64,000 bases of DNA from Cellulomonas aerilata (GCF_007991755.1 NZ_BJYY01000004.1:1-64000); one strand, 5' to 3'. Shown: positions 43,177 through 52,077, numbered from the stretch's first letter. The notes: generated by a model not told the origin, from the sequence alone. Program-made: numbers and translations.

Positions 43177-43449
43177 GCCGAGTGCGACGTTCCGGACCCT
43201 TGAGCGCAACTCAAGGGTCCACGACGTCGCACTCGGCGGGAAGCGCAATCTCGGACGGCGCGAATGCGTTCGGAACGTCGCACTCGGCGCCGGAGCGCAC
43301 TCGGACGTGCGTCCGTGCCGAGTGCGACGGTTCGGACCCTTGGGCGCCGCGCATGCGTCCAAGACGTCGCACTCGGACGTGCGTCGGTGCCGAGTGCGAC
43401 GTTTCGGACCCGTGAGTGCGGTCGAGGGGTCCAGGACGTCGCTCTCGGC
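43177..43449. repeat. Array of alternating palindromic repeats (unit CCGAGTGCGACGT)
   Basis: A unit close to GCCGAGTGCGACGTTCCGGA occurs forward at 43177, 43317 and 43389, and inverted near 43214, 43271, 43356 and 43424, with a partial inverted copy near 43297. The first pair (43177-43237) folds into a stem of about 25 bp with one 4x4 internal loop and a five-base tip loop (GACCCTTGAG/CTCAAGGGTC at the top). Later pairs fold likewise around the core CCGAGTGCG/CGCACTCGG. It follows the rhamnose operon and may end its transcript. Confidence 0.85.
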
Positions 43450-43468
43450 CGCTGGCGAGCGCCCGCGC

Positions 43469-43482
43469 GGAAAGCGCTTGCC
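43469..43482 (+). promoter_or_regulatory. LacI-type operator before the SDR/FAD-oxidoreductase genes
   Basis: GGAAAGCGCTTGCC matches GGAAnGCGnTTnCC, the same core found before the Gfo/isomerase pair (50541) and before the second LacI gene (51675). A weak promoter TTGCCG-N18-CACCAT overlaps it. It is 85 bases before the SDR start. Confidence 0.65.
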
Positions 43483-43567
43483 GGGACGGCTCTCGGCGTG
43501 GCACCATCGGGGTGCGGCCGGGGGTCGCGGCGGGGACGACGACGACTCGACGTGAGGGTGGGGCACC

Positions 43568-44353
43568 ATGCCGGCAGTGGCTCTGGTCACCGGAGGTAAT
43601 CGCGGGATCGGGCTGGGGATCACCCGGCAGCTGCTCGAGGACGGGTTCGCCGTCTCCGTCCTGGCCACCCGCGAGGAGCCCGCGGACGTGCTGGCCGAGC
43701 TGCGCGAGCTGGCCGGCGCCGACGACCGGGTCCGGTACGTGCGCGGCTCGGTCGCTGACCCGGCCGACCACGCGCGCTACGTGCAGGACGCCGTCGACGC
43801 GTGGGGCCGGCTCGACGTCCTGGTCAACAACGCCGGCGTCGCGCCGTCGGTGCGGGACGACATCCTGGACGCCGGCACCGAGAGCTTCGACCGCGTGCTC
43901 GGCATCAACCTGCGCGGTCCGTACTTCCTGACCCAGACCTTCGCGCGGGCCGTGCTCGACCTGCGCGGGCCGCTCGACGCCCTGCCGGACCGTCCGGTCG
44001 CGACGATCGTCAACGTCTCGTCGATCTCCGCCACGACGGTGTCGACCAACCGCGGCGACTACTGCATCTCCAAGGCCGGCGTCGCGATGGCCACGCAGCT
44101 GTGGGCCGCGCGCCTGGCGCCGGAGGGGATCGTCGTCTACGAGGTCCGTCCCGGCGTCATCGCGACCGACATGACCGCCGGCGTGACCGAGAAGTACGAC
44201 GCGCTGTTCTCCGGCGGCATGGCGCCGATGCCCCGGTGGGGCAAGCCGGCCGACGTCGGCGGCGCGGTCCGCATGCTCGTGCGGGGGGAGGCGCCGTACT
44301 CGACCGGTGAGGTCTTCCACGTCGACGGCGGCATGCACATCGCCCGGCTCTGA
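43568..44353 (+). CDS. SDR oxidoreductase (FabG-like)
   Basis: The 261-residue protein has TGGNRGIGLGI at the N-terminus, NNAGVAPS near residue 90, catalytic Ser in VSSISATTVS and Tyr-x3-Lys in DYCISKAG near 158, then VRPGVIATDMT. Such SDRs are often labelled 3-ketoacyl-ACP reductase, but the sugar-gene setting suggests a sugar or polyol substrate. ATG at 43568. It is 95 bases before the FAD oxidoreductase gene on the same strand and probably shares the operator at 43469. Confidence 0.9.
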   Translation: MPAVALVTGGNRGIGLGITRQLLEDGFAVSVLATREEPADVLAELRELAGADDRVRYVRGSVADPADHARYVQDAVDAWGRLDVLVNNAGVAPSVRDDILDAGTESFDRVLGINLRGPYFLTQTFARAVLDLRGPLDALPDRPVATIVNVSSISATTVSTNRGDYCISKAGVAMATQLWAARLAPEGIVVYEVRPGVIATDMTAGVTEKYDALFSGGMAPMPRWGKPADVGGAVRMLVRGEAPYSTGEVFHVDGGMHIARL

Positions 44354-44448
44354 CGCCGTCCACCACAAGCCGCGCGCGCCGCCGCACACCGCTGACGTCC
44401 CGCTCACGCACGCTGCCGTACCCGAGCCGTACCCGAGGAGATCGACCG

Positions 44449-46521
44449 ATGACCGCCCACGAGCCCGAGACCCTGACGATCGCCGGGCGTGCCGTCCCGG
44501 TGGTGACCGCCAACACCGTCGTCGTCGGCACCGGCTCGGCGGGGTTCTGCGCCGCCGACCGGCTCTGGGAGTTCGGTCAGACCGACCTCGTCATGGTGAC
44601 CGACAAGGTCGGGGCGGGCGCCTCCCGCAATGCGGGCTCGGACAAGCAGACCTACTACAAGATGACCCTGTCCGGCGGTGACGGGGACTCCGTGCGCGAG
44701 ATGGCCGAGACCCTGTTCTCCGGCGGCGCGATGGACGGCGACAACGCCCTGTGCGAGGCGGCGCTGTCCGCCCGCGGGTTCCTGCGGCTGTGCGAGCTCG
44801 GGGTGCCCTTCCCGCAGAACCGGTACGGGGAGTTCATCGGCTACAAGACCGACCACGACCCGCGTCGTCGCGCGACGTCGGTCGGGCCGTACACCTCGCG
44901 GTCGATGGTCGAGCAGCTGGAGAAGAAGGTCGCCCGCAACGGCACCCGGATCTTCGACGACTGCCGCGTGGTGGACCTGATCGTCCAGGACGGGGAGATC
45001 GCGGGGCTGCTCGTGCTGCGCACCGACGTGCGCACCGGCCTGCCCGACGACGGCGACGCGGAGAGCCCGTTCCTGCTGTTCCGCTGCACGAACATCGTCT
45101 ACGCCACCGGCGGCCCCGCCGGGCTGTACGCCACCCGCGTCTTCCCCAACGGCCAGTGGGGCGCGTCCGGGGCCGCCTACCGGGCCGGCGTGCACGGCAA
45201 GAACGTCACCGAGTGGCAGTTCGGCCTCGCCTCGACCAAGCCTCGCTGGAACGTCTCCGGCACGTACATGCAGGTGCTCCCGCGCTTCGTCTCCACCGAC
45301 GCCGACGGCGGGGACGAGCGCGAGTTCCTCACCGAGGCCATCCCCGACTACGGCCGCCAGCTCTCGATGATCTTCCTCAAGGGCTACCAGTGGCCGTTCG
45401 ACGTCCGCAAGGCGCTGGACGGGTCCTCGCTGATCGACCTCCTCGTCTACCGCGAGACCGTCCTGCGCGGGCGGCGGGTGTTCCTGGACTTCCGCCGCAA
45501 CCCCGTGCGCGACGAGTTCGACCCGAGCGCGCTGGCGCCCGAGGCGCGGGAGTACCTGGAGAGGGCCGGCGTCCTGTTCGGCACGCCGATCGAGCGCCTG
45601 AAGACCATGAACCTGCCCGCCTACGAGTTCTACCTCAACAAGAACCCGTACGTGGACCTCGCGACCGAGCTGCTCGAGGTCGACGTGTGCGCGCAGCACA
45701 ACAACGGCGGCCTGGTTGTGGACGCCTGGTGGCAGTCCAACGTGGCCGGGTTCTTCCCGGTCGGCGAGGCCGGCGGGGCCCACGGGGTGTACCGGCCCGG
45801 CGGCGCGGCGCTCAACAGCGGGCAGGTCGGTGCAACGCGCGCGGCGCAGTTCATCGCGGTCCAGCGCGCGACGTCGCCGCTGGACAAGGACCGCTTCGCC
45901 GCGGCCGCCGAGCCCGTGCTCCGCGGTGCGCAGGAGCTGATCGGTCGTGCGACGGCACGGGCCGCGGCGGGCGTGCCGGACAACACCGGCGACCTGCTGC
46001 GCGACGTCGGCGAGCTGATGAGCGCCAAGGCCGGCCCGGTCCGGTCCGCGCAGTCGATCCACGAGGCGCTCGTGCAGGTCCACGACTGGCTCGCGCGGTA
46101 CGACGACCTGGTGACCGCCGACGTGTCGTCGCGCAGGGCGGTCAACCGCACGTTCCTCGTCCGGGACATCCTCACGACGGCGTACGTCTACCTGTCGGCG
46201 ATGGCGGACTACGTGGCGCACGGCGGCCGTTCGCGCGGGTCGGTGCTCTACACCGACGCGGAGGGCTCGCTGCCCGTCGTCGGGCACGGACCGGACGCCC
46301 GCAGCGAGCTCGACCTGCCCGAGCTGTTCCGGTTCCGGCTGGACGGGGGAGCGCTCGACGGCGAGATCCAGGAGGCCGCCTGGGCGCCGCCGGACTCGGG
46401 GGGCTCCGACGGGGCGGGCACGGCCGACTTCGTGTGGCGCCCCGTGCGCCCGATCCCCGAGGACGACGACTTCTTCGAGAACGTCTGGCGCGACTACCGC
46501 GAGCACCGCAACATCTACTGA
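44449..46521 (+). CDS. Large FAD-dependent oxidoreductase (fumarate reductase/SdhA-like)
   Basis: The 690-residue protein has an FAD-binding start TVVVGTGSAGFCAADRL near residue 23, then GASRNAGSDKQTYYKMTL. The segment IVYATGGPAG near residue 220 and the late FAD motif FPVGEAGGAHGVYRPGGAAL near 440 fit the SdhA/FrdA/aspartate-oxidase class. The substrate-binding helical tail is long. Sequence does not show the substrate; a bound Fe-S partner is not encoded nearby. ATG at 44449 follows GAGGAG. The SDR upstream and the predicted regulon link it to carbohydrate oxidation. Confidence 0.85.
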   Translation: MTAHEPETLTIAGRAVPVVTANTVVVGTGSAGFCAADRLWEFGQTDLVMVTDKVGAGASRNAGSDKQTYYKMTLSGGDGDSVREMAETLFSGGAMDGDNALCEAALSARGFLRLCELGVPFPQNRYGEFIGYKTDHDPRRRATSVGPYTSRSMVEQLEKKVARNGTRIFDDCRVVDLIVQDGEIAGLLVLRTDVRTGLPDDGDAESPFLLFRCTNIVYATGGPAGLYATRVFPNGQWGASGAAYRAGVHGKNVTEWQFGLASTKPRWNVSGTYMQVLPRFVSTDADGGDEREFLTEAIPDYGRQLSMIFLKGYQWPFDVRKALDGSSLIDLLVYRETVLRGRRVFLDFRRNPVRDEFDPSALAPEAREYLERAGVLFGTPIERLKTMNLPAYEFYLNKNPYVDLATELLEVDVCAQHNNGGLVVDAWWQSNVAGFFPVGEAGGAHGVYRPGGAALNSGQVGATRAAQFIAVQRATSPLDKDRFAAAAEPVLRGAQELIGRATARAAAGVPDNTGDLLRDVGELMSAKAGPVRSAQSIHEALVQVHDWLARYDDLVTADVSSRRAVNRTFLVRDILTTAYVYLSAMADYVAHGGRSRGSVLYTDAEGSLPVVGHGPDARSELDLPELFRFRLDGGALDGEIQEAAWAPPDSGGSDGAGTADFVWRPVRPIPEDDDFFENVWRDYREHRNIY

Positions 46522-46741
46522 CGCCGGCGCGCGCCGAGGGGACACGCGGCGCGAGCAGGACGACCCGACCCGGGGGGTGCCCTCCGGCGGTGACGGGAGC
46601 GCCCGTCTCCAAGCCCCCACCCGGTTCACGTCGACGGCCGGCGGCTCCTCGGTGAGGCGCACCGGGACGCGGGCCGAGGCGTGACCCGGCTGCACCCGGA
46701 TCCCGTCGGGCGCCGTCACCAGGGCGAGCGCTTCGGTCGCC

Positions 46742-46753
46742 TACGCTCGCCAG
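46742..46753 (+). promoter_or_regulatory. Leaderless promoter (-10) of the PQQ-propeller gene
   Basis: TACGCT (46742-46747) ends six bases before the ATG at 46754, so transcription should begin at the start codon. No ribosome site is present. Confidence 0.55.
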
Positions 46754-48343
46754 ATGGCACGTGGCCGTGGCGACATGCAGGACGTCGAGCTCGTCGAGGC
46801 CGTCGACGACGCCGGCACCCGGGCCACCACGTCGCCGAGCGAGCGCCTCCGGGTTGCCCCGGACACCCCGGATGCCCTCGACACCCCAGAGGGCCCGGAC
46901 GACCCCGACGCCCCTCCCACCACCCACCGCACGACCCCGTCGCCCGCGGCCCGGGCCCGTCTGCGCAGGGCGGTGGCCGTCCTGGTCGCCGTCGTGCTCG
47001 CCGTCGCGGCGACGTCCTCCCTCGTGCAGTCCCGTCGCGACGCCGCGCGGCTGCGTGCCCTGGCCGACGTCCCCGGCGTCATGGCGCCGCTCTCCGGCCC
47101 CGTGACGGAGCTGTGGCGGACGGACGGGTGGCCGGTGGCCCCGCCGAGCGAGGTGGGCGGTCTCCTCGTCACGGTCCTCGCCACGCCGTCGCCGGGGCTG
47201 GAGGCGGTCGGGATCGAGCCGCGGACCGGCGAGGTCGTCTGGCGCACGACGCTGCGGGCGCGGGCGCCGGAGGAGGTGCCCGCGGAGTGCGTCGTCCCGG
47301 GAGCGCCGTGGCCGGCGGACGGCGCGGCCACGGACGCGGCGGACACCGCACCCGGCGACCGACCCGTCCTGGTCTGCGTCGTGGCGGACGAGGTGGCGAC
47401 GGCCACGGAGGGCCGCAACCTGGACTCGTTCGTCCACCCCGTGCGGTCCCGGCTCGTGGTGATGGACGCGGTGAGCGGGGAGCTGCTGGCCGACGACCCG
47501 GTGGGGAGTCCGGCCGGTGTCGCGTCGGCGGGCACGGACCTGCTGCTCGGGACCGTGGACGCCGACGGACGTCCCCGGGTGACGAGGAGCGACCCACGCA
47601 GCGGCGAGGTGCACTGGACGTTCACGTCACCCGAGCCGGTCCCGGCGGACCAGTTCGGGCTGCGCCGGATCGCGCTGCGGAGCCAGGACGGCGTCGTCGT
47701 GGCGGACGCCGGGCCGGTATGGGTCCTCTCCGCGGACGGGGAGGTGCTGCGGGCGCTGCCGGGGACCGTGGATCCCTTCGACGGGCACACCACGGTCGTC
47801 GCGGGCGGCCGGTTCCTGGCCCGCACCACGCTCGGGAGCACGGACGTCACCACCGAGCTCGTCGAGGTCGCCACCGGACGGTCCCAGACGGTCGAGGGCT
47901 TCGTCGACGGCTCGGTGCCGGACGACCGCTCGCTGCCGGACGTCGTGCTGGTCTCACCGGTCCAGGGCGGGGGCCTGCAGGCGCACGACGTCGGGACCGG
48001 CGCGCCGCGGTGGACCCTGGAAGGGCACGACACCAGCCCGCCGATGATCCTGGACGAGCGGGTCGTGAGCATCGACGGGTCGCGCGTGGAGTCGGTCGAC
48101 GGCGTCTCTGGAGCGGTCGTGTGGTCCACCGAGGTGGCCGGGCTCGCGGCGTCCGCGATGGTCACCGACGGCGAGGTGGTGATCGTGACGACCAACTCGG
48201 CCACCGACGGCACGCTGGTCGCGGTGGACCTCGACGACGGACGCCAGGTCTGGTCCGCGCCCCTCGACGACCAGCACTACCTCTTCGTCCACGAGCGCCG
48301 GCTGTTCGGGTACGGGTCCACCGGCCTCATCGCCATCGGGTGA
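46754..48343 (+). CDS. Membrane-anchored PQQ-like beta-propeller protein
   Basis: The 529-residue protein has an acidic cytoplasmic N-terminus (about 70 residues), one membrane helix (VAVLVAVVLAVAATSSLV) and a large external propeller. Blades end in PQQ-like motifs: EPRTGEVVWRTTL, DPRSGEVHWTFTS, DVGTGAPRWTLEG, DGVSGAVVWSTEV and DLDDGRQVWSAPL. Such proteins act as scaffolds or sensors at the cell surface; no enzyme residues are visible. ATG at 46754, leaderless. Confidence 0.85.
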   Translation: MARGRGDMQDVELVEAVDDAGTRATTSPSERLRVAPDTPDALDTPEGPDDPDAPPTTHRTTPSPAARARLRRAVAVLVAVVLAVAATSSLVQSRRDAARLRALADVPGVMAPLSGPVTELWRTDGWPVAPPSEVGGLLVTVLATPSPGLEAVGIEPRTGEVVWRTTLRARAPEEVPAECVVPGAPWPADGAATDAADTAPGDRPVLVCVVADEVATATEGRNLDSFVHPVRSRLVVMDAVSGELLADDPVGSPAGVASAGTDLLLGTVDADGRPRVTRSDPRSGEVHWTFTSPEPVPADQFGLRRIALRSQDGVVVADAGPVWVLSADGEVLRALPGTVDPFDGHTTVVAGGRFLARTTLGSTDVTTELVEVATGRSQTVEGFVDGSVPDDRSLPDVVLVSPVQGGGLQAHDVGTGAPRWTLEGHDTSPPMILDERVVSIDGSRVESVDGVSGAVVWSTEVAGLAASAMVTDGEVVIVTTNSATDGTLVAVDLDDGRQVWSAPLDDQHYLFVHERRLFGYGSTGLIAIG

Positions 48344-48366
48344 GCCCGCGCGACGCCGTCGTGCCC

Positions 48367-49302
48367 TCAGGCCGTCGGCGGCGTCAGCGCGGGCAGGACG
48401 TGACGGACGTAGCGGTCCTTCATGACCCGCAGGACCTCGTCACCTGGGGTGTCCCAGATCGCCTGGTTGAAGATCTCGACCTCGACGTCGCCGGTGTAGC
48501 CCGCCTCGGTCACCCAGCGACCGATCGAGGTGAAGTCGACGTACCCGTCGCCCATGTACCCGCGCGACAGCAGCGGGTCGGACGCGAGCGGCAGGATCCA
48601 GTCGCACACCTGGTACGACGCCAGCCGGCCCTGCTCGCCGGCCCGCAGGATCTGGGCTCGCAGCTCCGGGTCCCACCACAGATGATAGGTGTCGACGACG
48701 ACGCCGACGGCGTGGGCCGGGTGGGGCTGCGCGAGGTCCAGCGCCTGGCCGAGGGTCGAGATGACCGCGCGGTCGGCGGCGAAGATCGGGTGCAGCGGCT
48801 CGAGCACGAGCCGCACGCCGTGCTCGACCGCGAACGGCACGAGCTCCCCGATCCGGTCCGCCACCCGCTGCCGGGCGGCGACGAGGTCGCGGTCGCCGTG
48901 GGGGAGCGCGGGGCCGCCCGGTGCGCTGGCGGCGGGGAGCCCGCCGACCACCATGATCAGCTCGGACGTCCCGAGCGTGGCGGCCTCAACGACCGCGGCC
49001 CGGTTGTCCTCCAGGGCGGCCCTGGTGCCGACCTCGTCGGACGCGGTGAGGAACCCGCCTCGGCACAGCGACGACACGCGCAGCCCGGCGTCGCGGACCA
49101 GGGCCGCGGACTCCGCCAGACCGGCCTCCTCGACGCGGTCGCGCCACAGACCGATGGCGCCGAGCCCGGCACGCACCGTGCCGTCGACGGCCTGCGCGAG
49201 CGTCCAGGACTTCGTCGTCGCGGTGTTCAGCGACAGGCGCGAGACGTCGGCGCCCGCCTCACCGGCCGGGGTGGCGGCCTCCATGACGGCGGCCCCGCTC
49301 AC
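48367..49302 (-). CDS. Sugar phosphate isomerase/epimerase (AP-endonuclease-2-like TIM barrel)
   Basis: The 311-residue TIM-barrel protein has RLSLNTATTKSWTLAQAVDG at the start, LIMVVGGLPAAS, the metal Glu in LVLEPLHP, VVVDTYHLWWDP (Asp, His) and a C-terminal VEVEIFNQ with Glu. It matches the xylose-isomerase-like family that includes inosose isomerases, tagatose epimerases and 3-keto-sugar enzymes. Its GTG start (49302) overlaps the stop of the Gfo-type gene (GTGA), so the two are coupled. Confidence 0.9.
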   Translation of the reverse strand: MSGAAVMEAATPAGEAGADVSRLSLNTATTKSWTLAQAVDGTVRAGLGAIGLWRDRVEEAGLAESAALVRDAGLRVSSLCRGGFLTASDEVGTRAALEDNRAAVVEAATLGTSELIMVVGGLPAASAPGGPALPHGDRDLVAARQRVADRIGELVPFAVEHGVRLVLEPLHPIFAADRAVISTLGQALDLAQPHPAHAVGVVVDTYHLWWDPELRAQILRAGEQGRLASYQVCDWILPLASDPLLSRGYMGDGYVDFTSIGRWVTEAGYTGDVEVEIFNQAIWDTPGDEVLRVMKDRYVRHVLPALTPPTA

Positions 49303-50462
49303 AGCGTGATCTCGGGGATCTCCAGCCGGCGGCCCTCGGCCGACGACCGGAGCCCGAGCTCGGCGAGCTGGACCCCGCGCGCGGCGGAGAGCAGGCCGAA
49401 GCGGTGCTCGCGCCCGGCGACGACGTCGCGCAGGAACTCCTCCCACTGCAGCTTGAAGCCGTTGTCCAGGTCGCCGTTGGCGGGCACCTCGAGCCACTGG
49501 TCGCGGAACGGCTCGGTGACCGGCAGGTCCGGGTTCCAGACGGGCTTCGGGGTGTGCGCGCGCTGCTGGGCCACGCACTTGCGCAGCCCGGCGACCGCGG
49601 ACCCGTGGGTGCCGTCGACCTGGAACTCGACCAGCTCGTCGCGGTACACGCGCACGGCCCACGAGGAGTTGATCTGCGCCACGACCTCGTCGCCCGACGG
49701 CGTCTCGATCTCGAAGATGCCGTACGCGGCGTCGTCCGCGGTGGCCTTGTACTCCCGGCCCTGCTCGTCCCAGCGGGCCGGGATGTGCGTGGCGGTCTTG
49801 GCGTAGACCGACCTCACATCGCCGAGGATGCCCTCCAGCACGTAGTTCCAGTGGCAGAACATGTCGACGGTCATGCCGCCGCCGTCCTCGGCGCGGTAGT
49901 TCCAGCTGGGGCGCTGGGCCTCCTGGATGTCGCCCTCGAAGACCCAGTACCCGAACTCCCCGCGCAGCGACAGGATGCGGCCGAAGAAGCCCTCCTCGAC
50001 GAGTCGGCGCAGCTTCACCAGGCCGGGCAGGTACAGCTTGTCGTGCACGACGCCGGCCGTGATGCCGGACTCGCGTGCCAGCCGGGCCAGCTCGACGGCC
50101 TCCTGCAGCGTCTCGGCGGTCGGCTTCTCGGTGTAGATGTGCTTGCCGTTCTTCATCGCCTGGGTCAGCGCGGCGGCGCGGCGCGAGGTCACCTGGGCGT
50201 CGAAGTAGATCTGGATGCTCGGGTCGGCGATGACCGCGTCGGCGTCCGTGGTCCAGTGCTCGATGCCGTGCTGCTCGGCGATCTCGCGGATCTTCGCCTC
50301 GTTGCGCCCGACCAGGATCGGCTCGACCTGCACCGTGGTGCCGTCGGCGAGCTCGACCCCGCCGGCGTCCCGGATCGGGAGGATGGACCGGACGAGGTGC
50401 TGGCGGTAGCCCATCCGCCCGGTGATCCCGTTCATCGCGATACGAAGCGTCGTCGAGGCCAT
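49299..50462 (-). CDS. Gfo/Idh/MocA-family oxidoreductase
   Basis: The 387-residue protein has MNGITGRMGYRQHLVRSI at the N-terminus, YTEKPTAET with catalytic Lys near residue 98, HDKLYLPGLVKLRRLVEEG near 140 and DGGGMTVDMFCHWNYVLEGILG with His near 195. The dihydrodipicolinate-reductase-like GRMGYRQ start and overall length fit a subgroup found with sugar isomerases. It would oxidise a carbohydrate whose product goes to the coupled isomerase. ATG at 50462, with its own promoter and operator just upstream. Confidence 0.92.
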   Translation of the reverse strand: MASTTLRIAMNGITGRMGYRQHLVRSILPIRDAGGVELADGTTVQVEPILVGRNEAKIREIAEQHGIEHWTTDADAVIADPSIQIYFDAQVTSRRAAALTQAMKNGKHIYTEKPTAETLQEAVELARLARESGITAGVVHDKLYLPGLVKLRRLVEEGFFGRILSLRGEFGYWVFEGDIQEAQRPSWNYRAEDGGGMTVDMFCHWNYVLEGILGDVRSVYAKTATHIPARWDEQGREYKATADDAAYGIFEIETPSGDEVVAQINSSWAVRVYRDELVEFQVDGTHGSAVAGLRKCVAQQRAHTPKPVWNPDLPVTEPFRDQWLEVPANGDLDNGFKLQWEEFLRDVVAGREHRFGLLSAARGVQLAELGLRSSAEGRRLEIPEITL

Positions 50463-50540
50463 GTCAGTCTCCGAGTAGGTCGAGGATCGTGTGGGTGCGG
50501 GTGGTCCGACCCCTGCGTCGGTCCAAGCGGCACAGCGAGT

Positions 50541-50584
50541 TGGAATGCGCTTTCCAGCGTAGGGACGCGATCGCCCCGCGTCAA
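50541..50584 (-). promoter_or_regulatory. Promoter and LacI operator of the Gfo/isomerase operon
   Basis: On the minus strand, TTGACG (50584-50579), a 17-base spacer and TACGCT (50561-50556) form a near-ideal promoter. The near-perfect palindrome TGGAATGCGCTTTCCA (50541-50556, plus-strand reading) directly follows the -10 and covers the start point. Confidence 0.82.
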
Positions 50585-50633
50585 GGACGTCCAGCCCGGC
50601 GACGCCCGGCCGGGCAGTCGGCCCGGCAGCCGG

Positions 50634-51659
50634 TCAGGTCCGGCCGGGTGTCGACTCGCGCAGCACGACGGACCCGTCCACGTGCACGAGCCGCGGCTCG
50701 ACCGACTCCGGCGCCAGCGCCAGCTCGGTGGCCATGACCCCGACGTCGACGAGCGGCACCCGCACGGTGGAGAGCGCGGGCGTGATGTCCCGCAGGGTGA
50801 CGATGTCGTCGAAGCCCGCGACGGCGACGTCGTCCGGCACCCGCACGCCGGCGTCGCGCGCCGCGGCGATCGCGCCGACGGCCATGACGTCGTTGACCGC
50901 GAACACGCATTCGACGTCCGTGCCGGCCGCGAGCAGGGTGGACATGGCCTCGTAGCCGCCGTCGCGCGTGAACGCCGAGCGGATCACCAGGTCCGGGTCG
51001 ACGGGGCTGCCCAGCTGCGCGAGCGCCTCGCTGAAGCCGGCGTTCCGGTCGCGTGCCGTCAGGTGCACCTCGGGCCCGGCGAGGACGGCGAAGCGGCGGT
51101 ACCCGCGTCCGTGCAGCGCCCGCGCGAGGTCCGCGGAGCCGCTGGCGTTCGCGATGACCACGGTGTCGACGTCCAGCAGCGGCTGGCCCACCAGCGCCAC
51201 GGACCCGCCGGAGCGGCGGAAGTCCTGCAGGGCCCGACGCATGCGCTCGTTGGCCTCGTCGTCCTGCAGGCGGCCACCCGCGACGACGATCGCGCGCGCC
51301 CGCTGCCGGGTGAGCAGCTCGACGAAGCGCGGCTCGAGGGTGGCGTCGTGCTGGGTGCTGGCCAGCGTCATCGCCAGGTCGGCGCGCGCGGCCGCCTGGG
51401 ACACCCCCGCCGCGATCGAGGAGAAGTACGGGTCCGCGATGTCGTGGACGATCAGGCCCAGCGACATGGTCCGGCCGCGGGCCATCGCCTGGGCGTTGGC
51501 GTCGGGGGAGTAGCGCAGGCGCTCCGCCGCGGCGAGGACCCGCTCGCGGAGGTCGTCGCGCACGGTGCGGTTCGCGCTGCCGTTGATCGCGCGGGAGGCG
51601 GTCGCCAGGGAGACGCCCGCCTCCTGGGCGACCTGGCTCAACGTCACGGGTCCTGGCAC
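50634..51659 (-). CDS. LacI-family repressor, probable regulator of the Gfo/isomerase and SDR/FAD genes
   Basis: The 341-residue protein has a LacI helix-turn-helix near residue 6 (LSQVAQEAGVSLATASRAIN), then a sugar-binding domain (IADPYFSSIAAGVSQAAA, GYRRFAVLAGPEVHLTARDR, AGFDDIVTLRDITPALSTV). The recognition helix (SLATASRAINGSANRTV) differs from that of the LacI at 36425, as do the operators. GTG at 51659 is seven bases after a TACGCT -10, so the gene is probably leaderless. Confidence 0.9.
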   Translation of the reverse strand: MPGPVTLSQVAQEAGVSLATASRAINGSANRTVRDDLRERVLAAAERLRYSPDANAQAMARGRTMSLGLIVHDIADPYFSSIAAGVSQAAARADLAMTLASTQHDATLEPRFVELLTRQRARAIVVAGGRLQDDEANERMRRALQDFRRSGGSVALVGQPLLDVDTVVIANASGSADLARALHGRGYRRFAVLAGPEVHLTARDRNAGFSEALAQLGSPVDPDLVIRSAFTRDGGYEAMSTLLAAGTDVECVFAVNDVMAVGAIAAARDAGVRVPDDVAVAGFDDIVTLRDITPALSTVRVPLVDVGVMATELALAPESVEPRLVHVDGSVVLRESTPGRT

Positions 51660-51666
51660 GGGGGTC

Positions 51667-51688
51667 AGCGTAGGGGAAGGCGTTTCCC
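51667..51688 (-). promoter_or_regulatory. LacI autoregulatory operator and leaderless promoter
   Basis: GGAAGGCGTTTCCC (51675-51688) matches GGAAnGCGnTTnCC and lies in the spacer upstream of the minus-strand -10 TACGCT (51672-51667). The hexamer ends seven bases before the GTG start. Confidence 0.7.
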
Positions 51689-51707
51689 CCAGGGCCGGTA
51701 TCGCGGG

Positions 51708-52043
51708 TCAGGCGCCCCGCGGCGCGTACATGATGACCGCGACGCCGACCAGGCACAGCAGCGCGCCGGCGACGTCGAAGCGGTCGGGCCGGAAGCCGTC
51801 GGCCACCATGGCCCAGGCCAGCGACGCGGCGACGAACACCCCGCCGTACGCCGCCAGGATGCGGCCGAAGTGCGCGTCCGGCTGGAGCGTGGCCACGAAC
51901 CCGTACGCGCCGAGGGCGACGACGCCGGCGCCCACCCACAGCGCGCCCCGGTGCTCCCGGACGCCCTGCCAGATCAGCCACGCGCCGCCGATCTCCGCGA
52001 CCGCGGCGAGCGCGAACAGCAGGACGGAGCGCAGCACGGTCAT
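51708..52043 (-). CDS. YnfA/UPF0060 family membrane protein
   Basis: The 111-residue protein has four membrane helices and the family marks [21 protein letters not shown] in helix 1, [32 protein letters not shown] in the centre, and an aromatic C-terminal end. YnfA proteins resemble small multidrug resistance transporters; efflux is suggested but not proven. ATG at 52043. Confidence 0.92.
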   Translation of the reverse strand: MTVLRSVLLFALAAVAEIGGAWLIWQGVREHRGALWVGAGVVALGAYGFVATLQPDAHFGRILAAYGGVFVAASLAWAMVADGFRPDRFDVAGALLCLVGVAVIMYAPRGA

Positions 52044-52077
52044 GGCGCCAGTGTCCCGGGCCGGCGCGCGGCGCGGG

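Larger units (their letters stand above)
43148..43567. other. Gene-free stretch with inverted-repeat array and LacI operator
   Basis: The 420 bases between rhaB and the SDR gene hold an array of alternating inverted repeats (43177-43449) and a LacI-type operator (43469-43482). I find no credible open frame, and the two ends differ in role: terminator-like at the left, promoter at the right. Confidence 0.8.

Noticed and set aside
43177-43449. Repeat array as CRISPR
   Set aside because: Copies alternate in direction and have irregular gaps that are themselves inverted-repeat parts; there are no unique spacers or cas genes.
44449-46521. FAD protein as true fumarate reductase or succinate dehydrogenase subunit A
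   Set aside because: No iron-sulfur or membrane subunit genes are adjacent and the active-site region differs; it is kept as an unassigned flavoenzyme.
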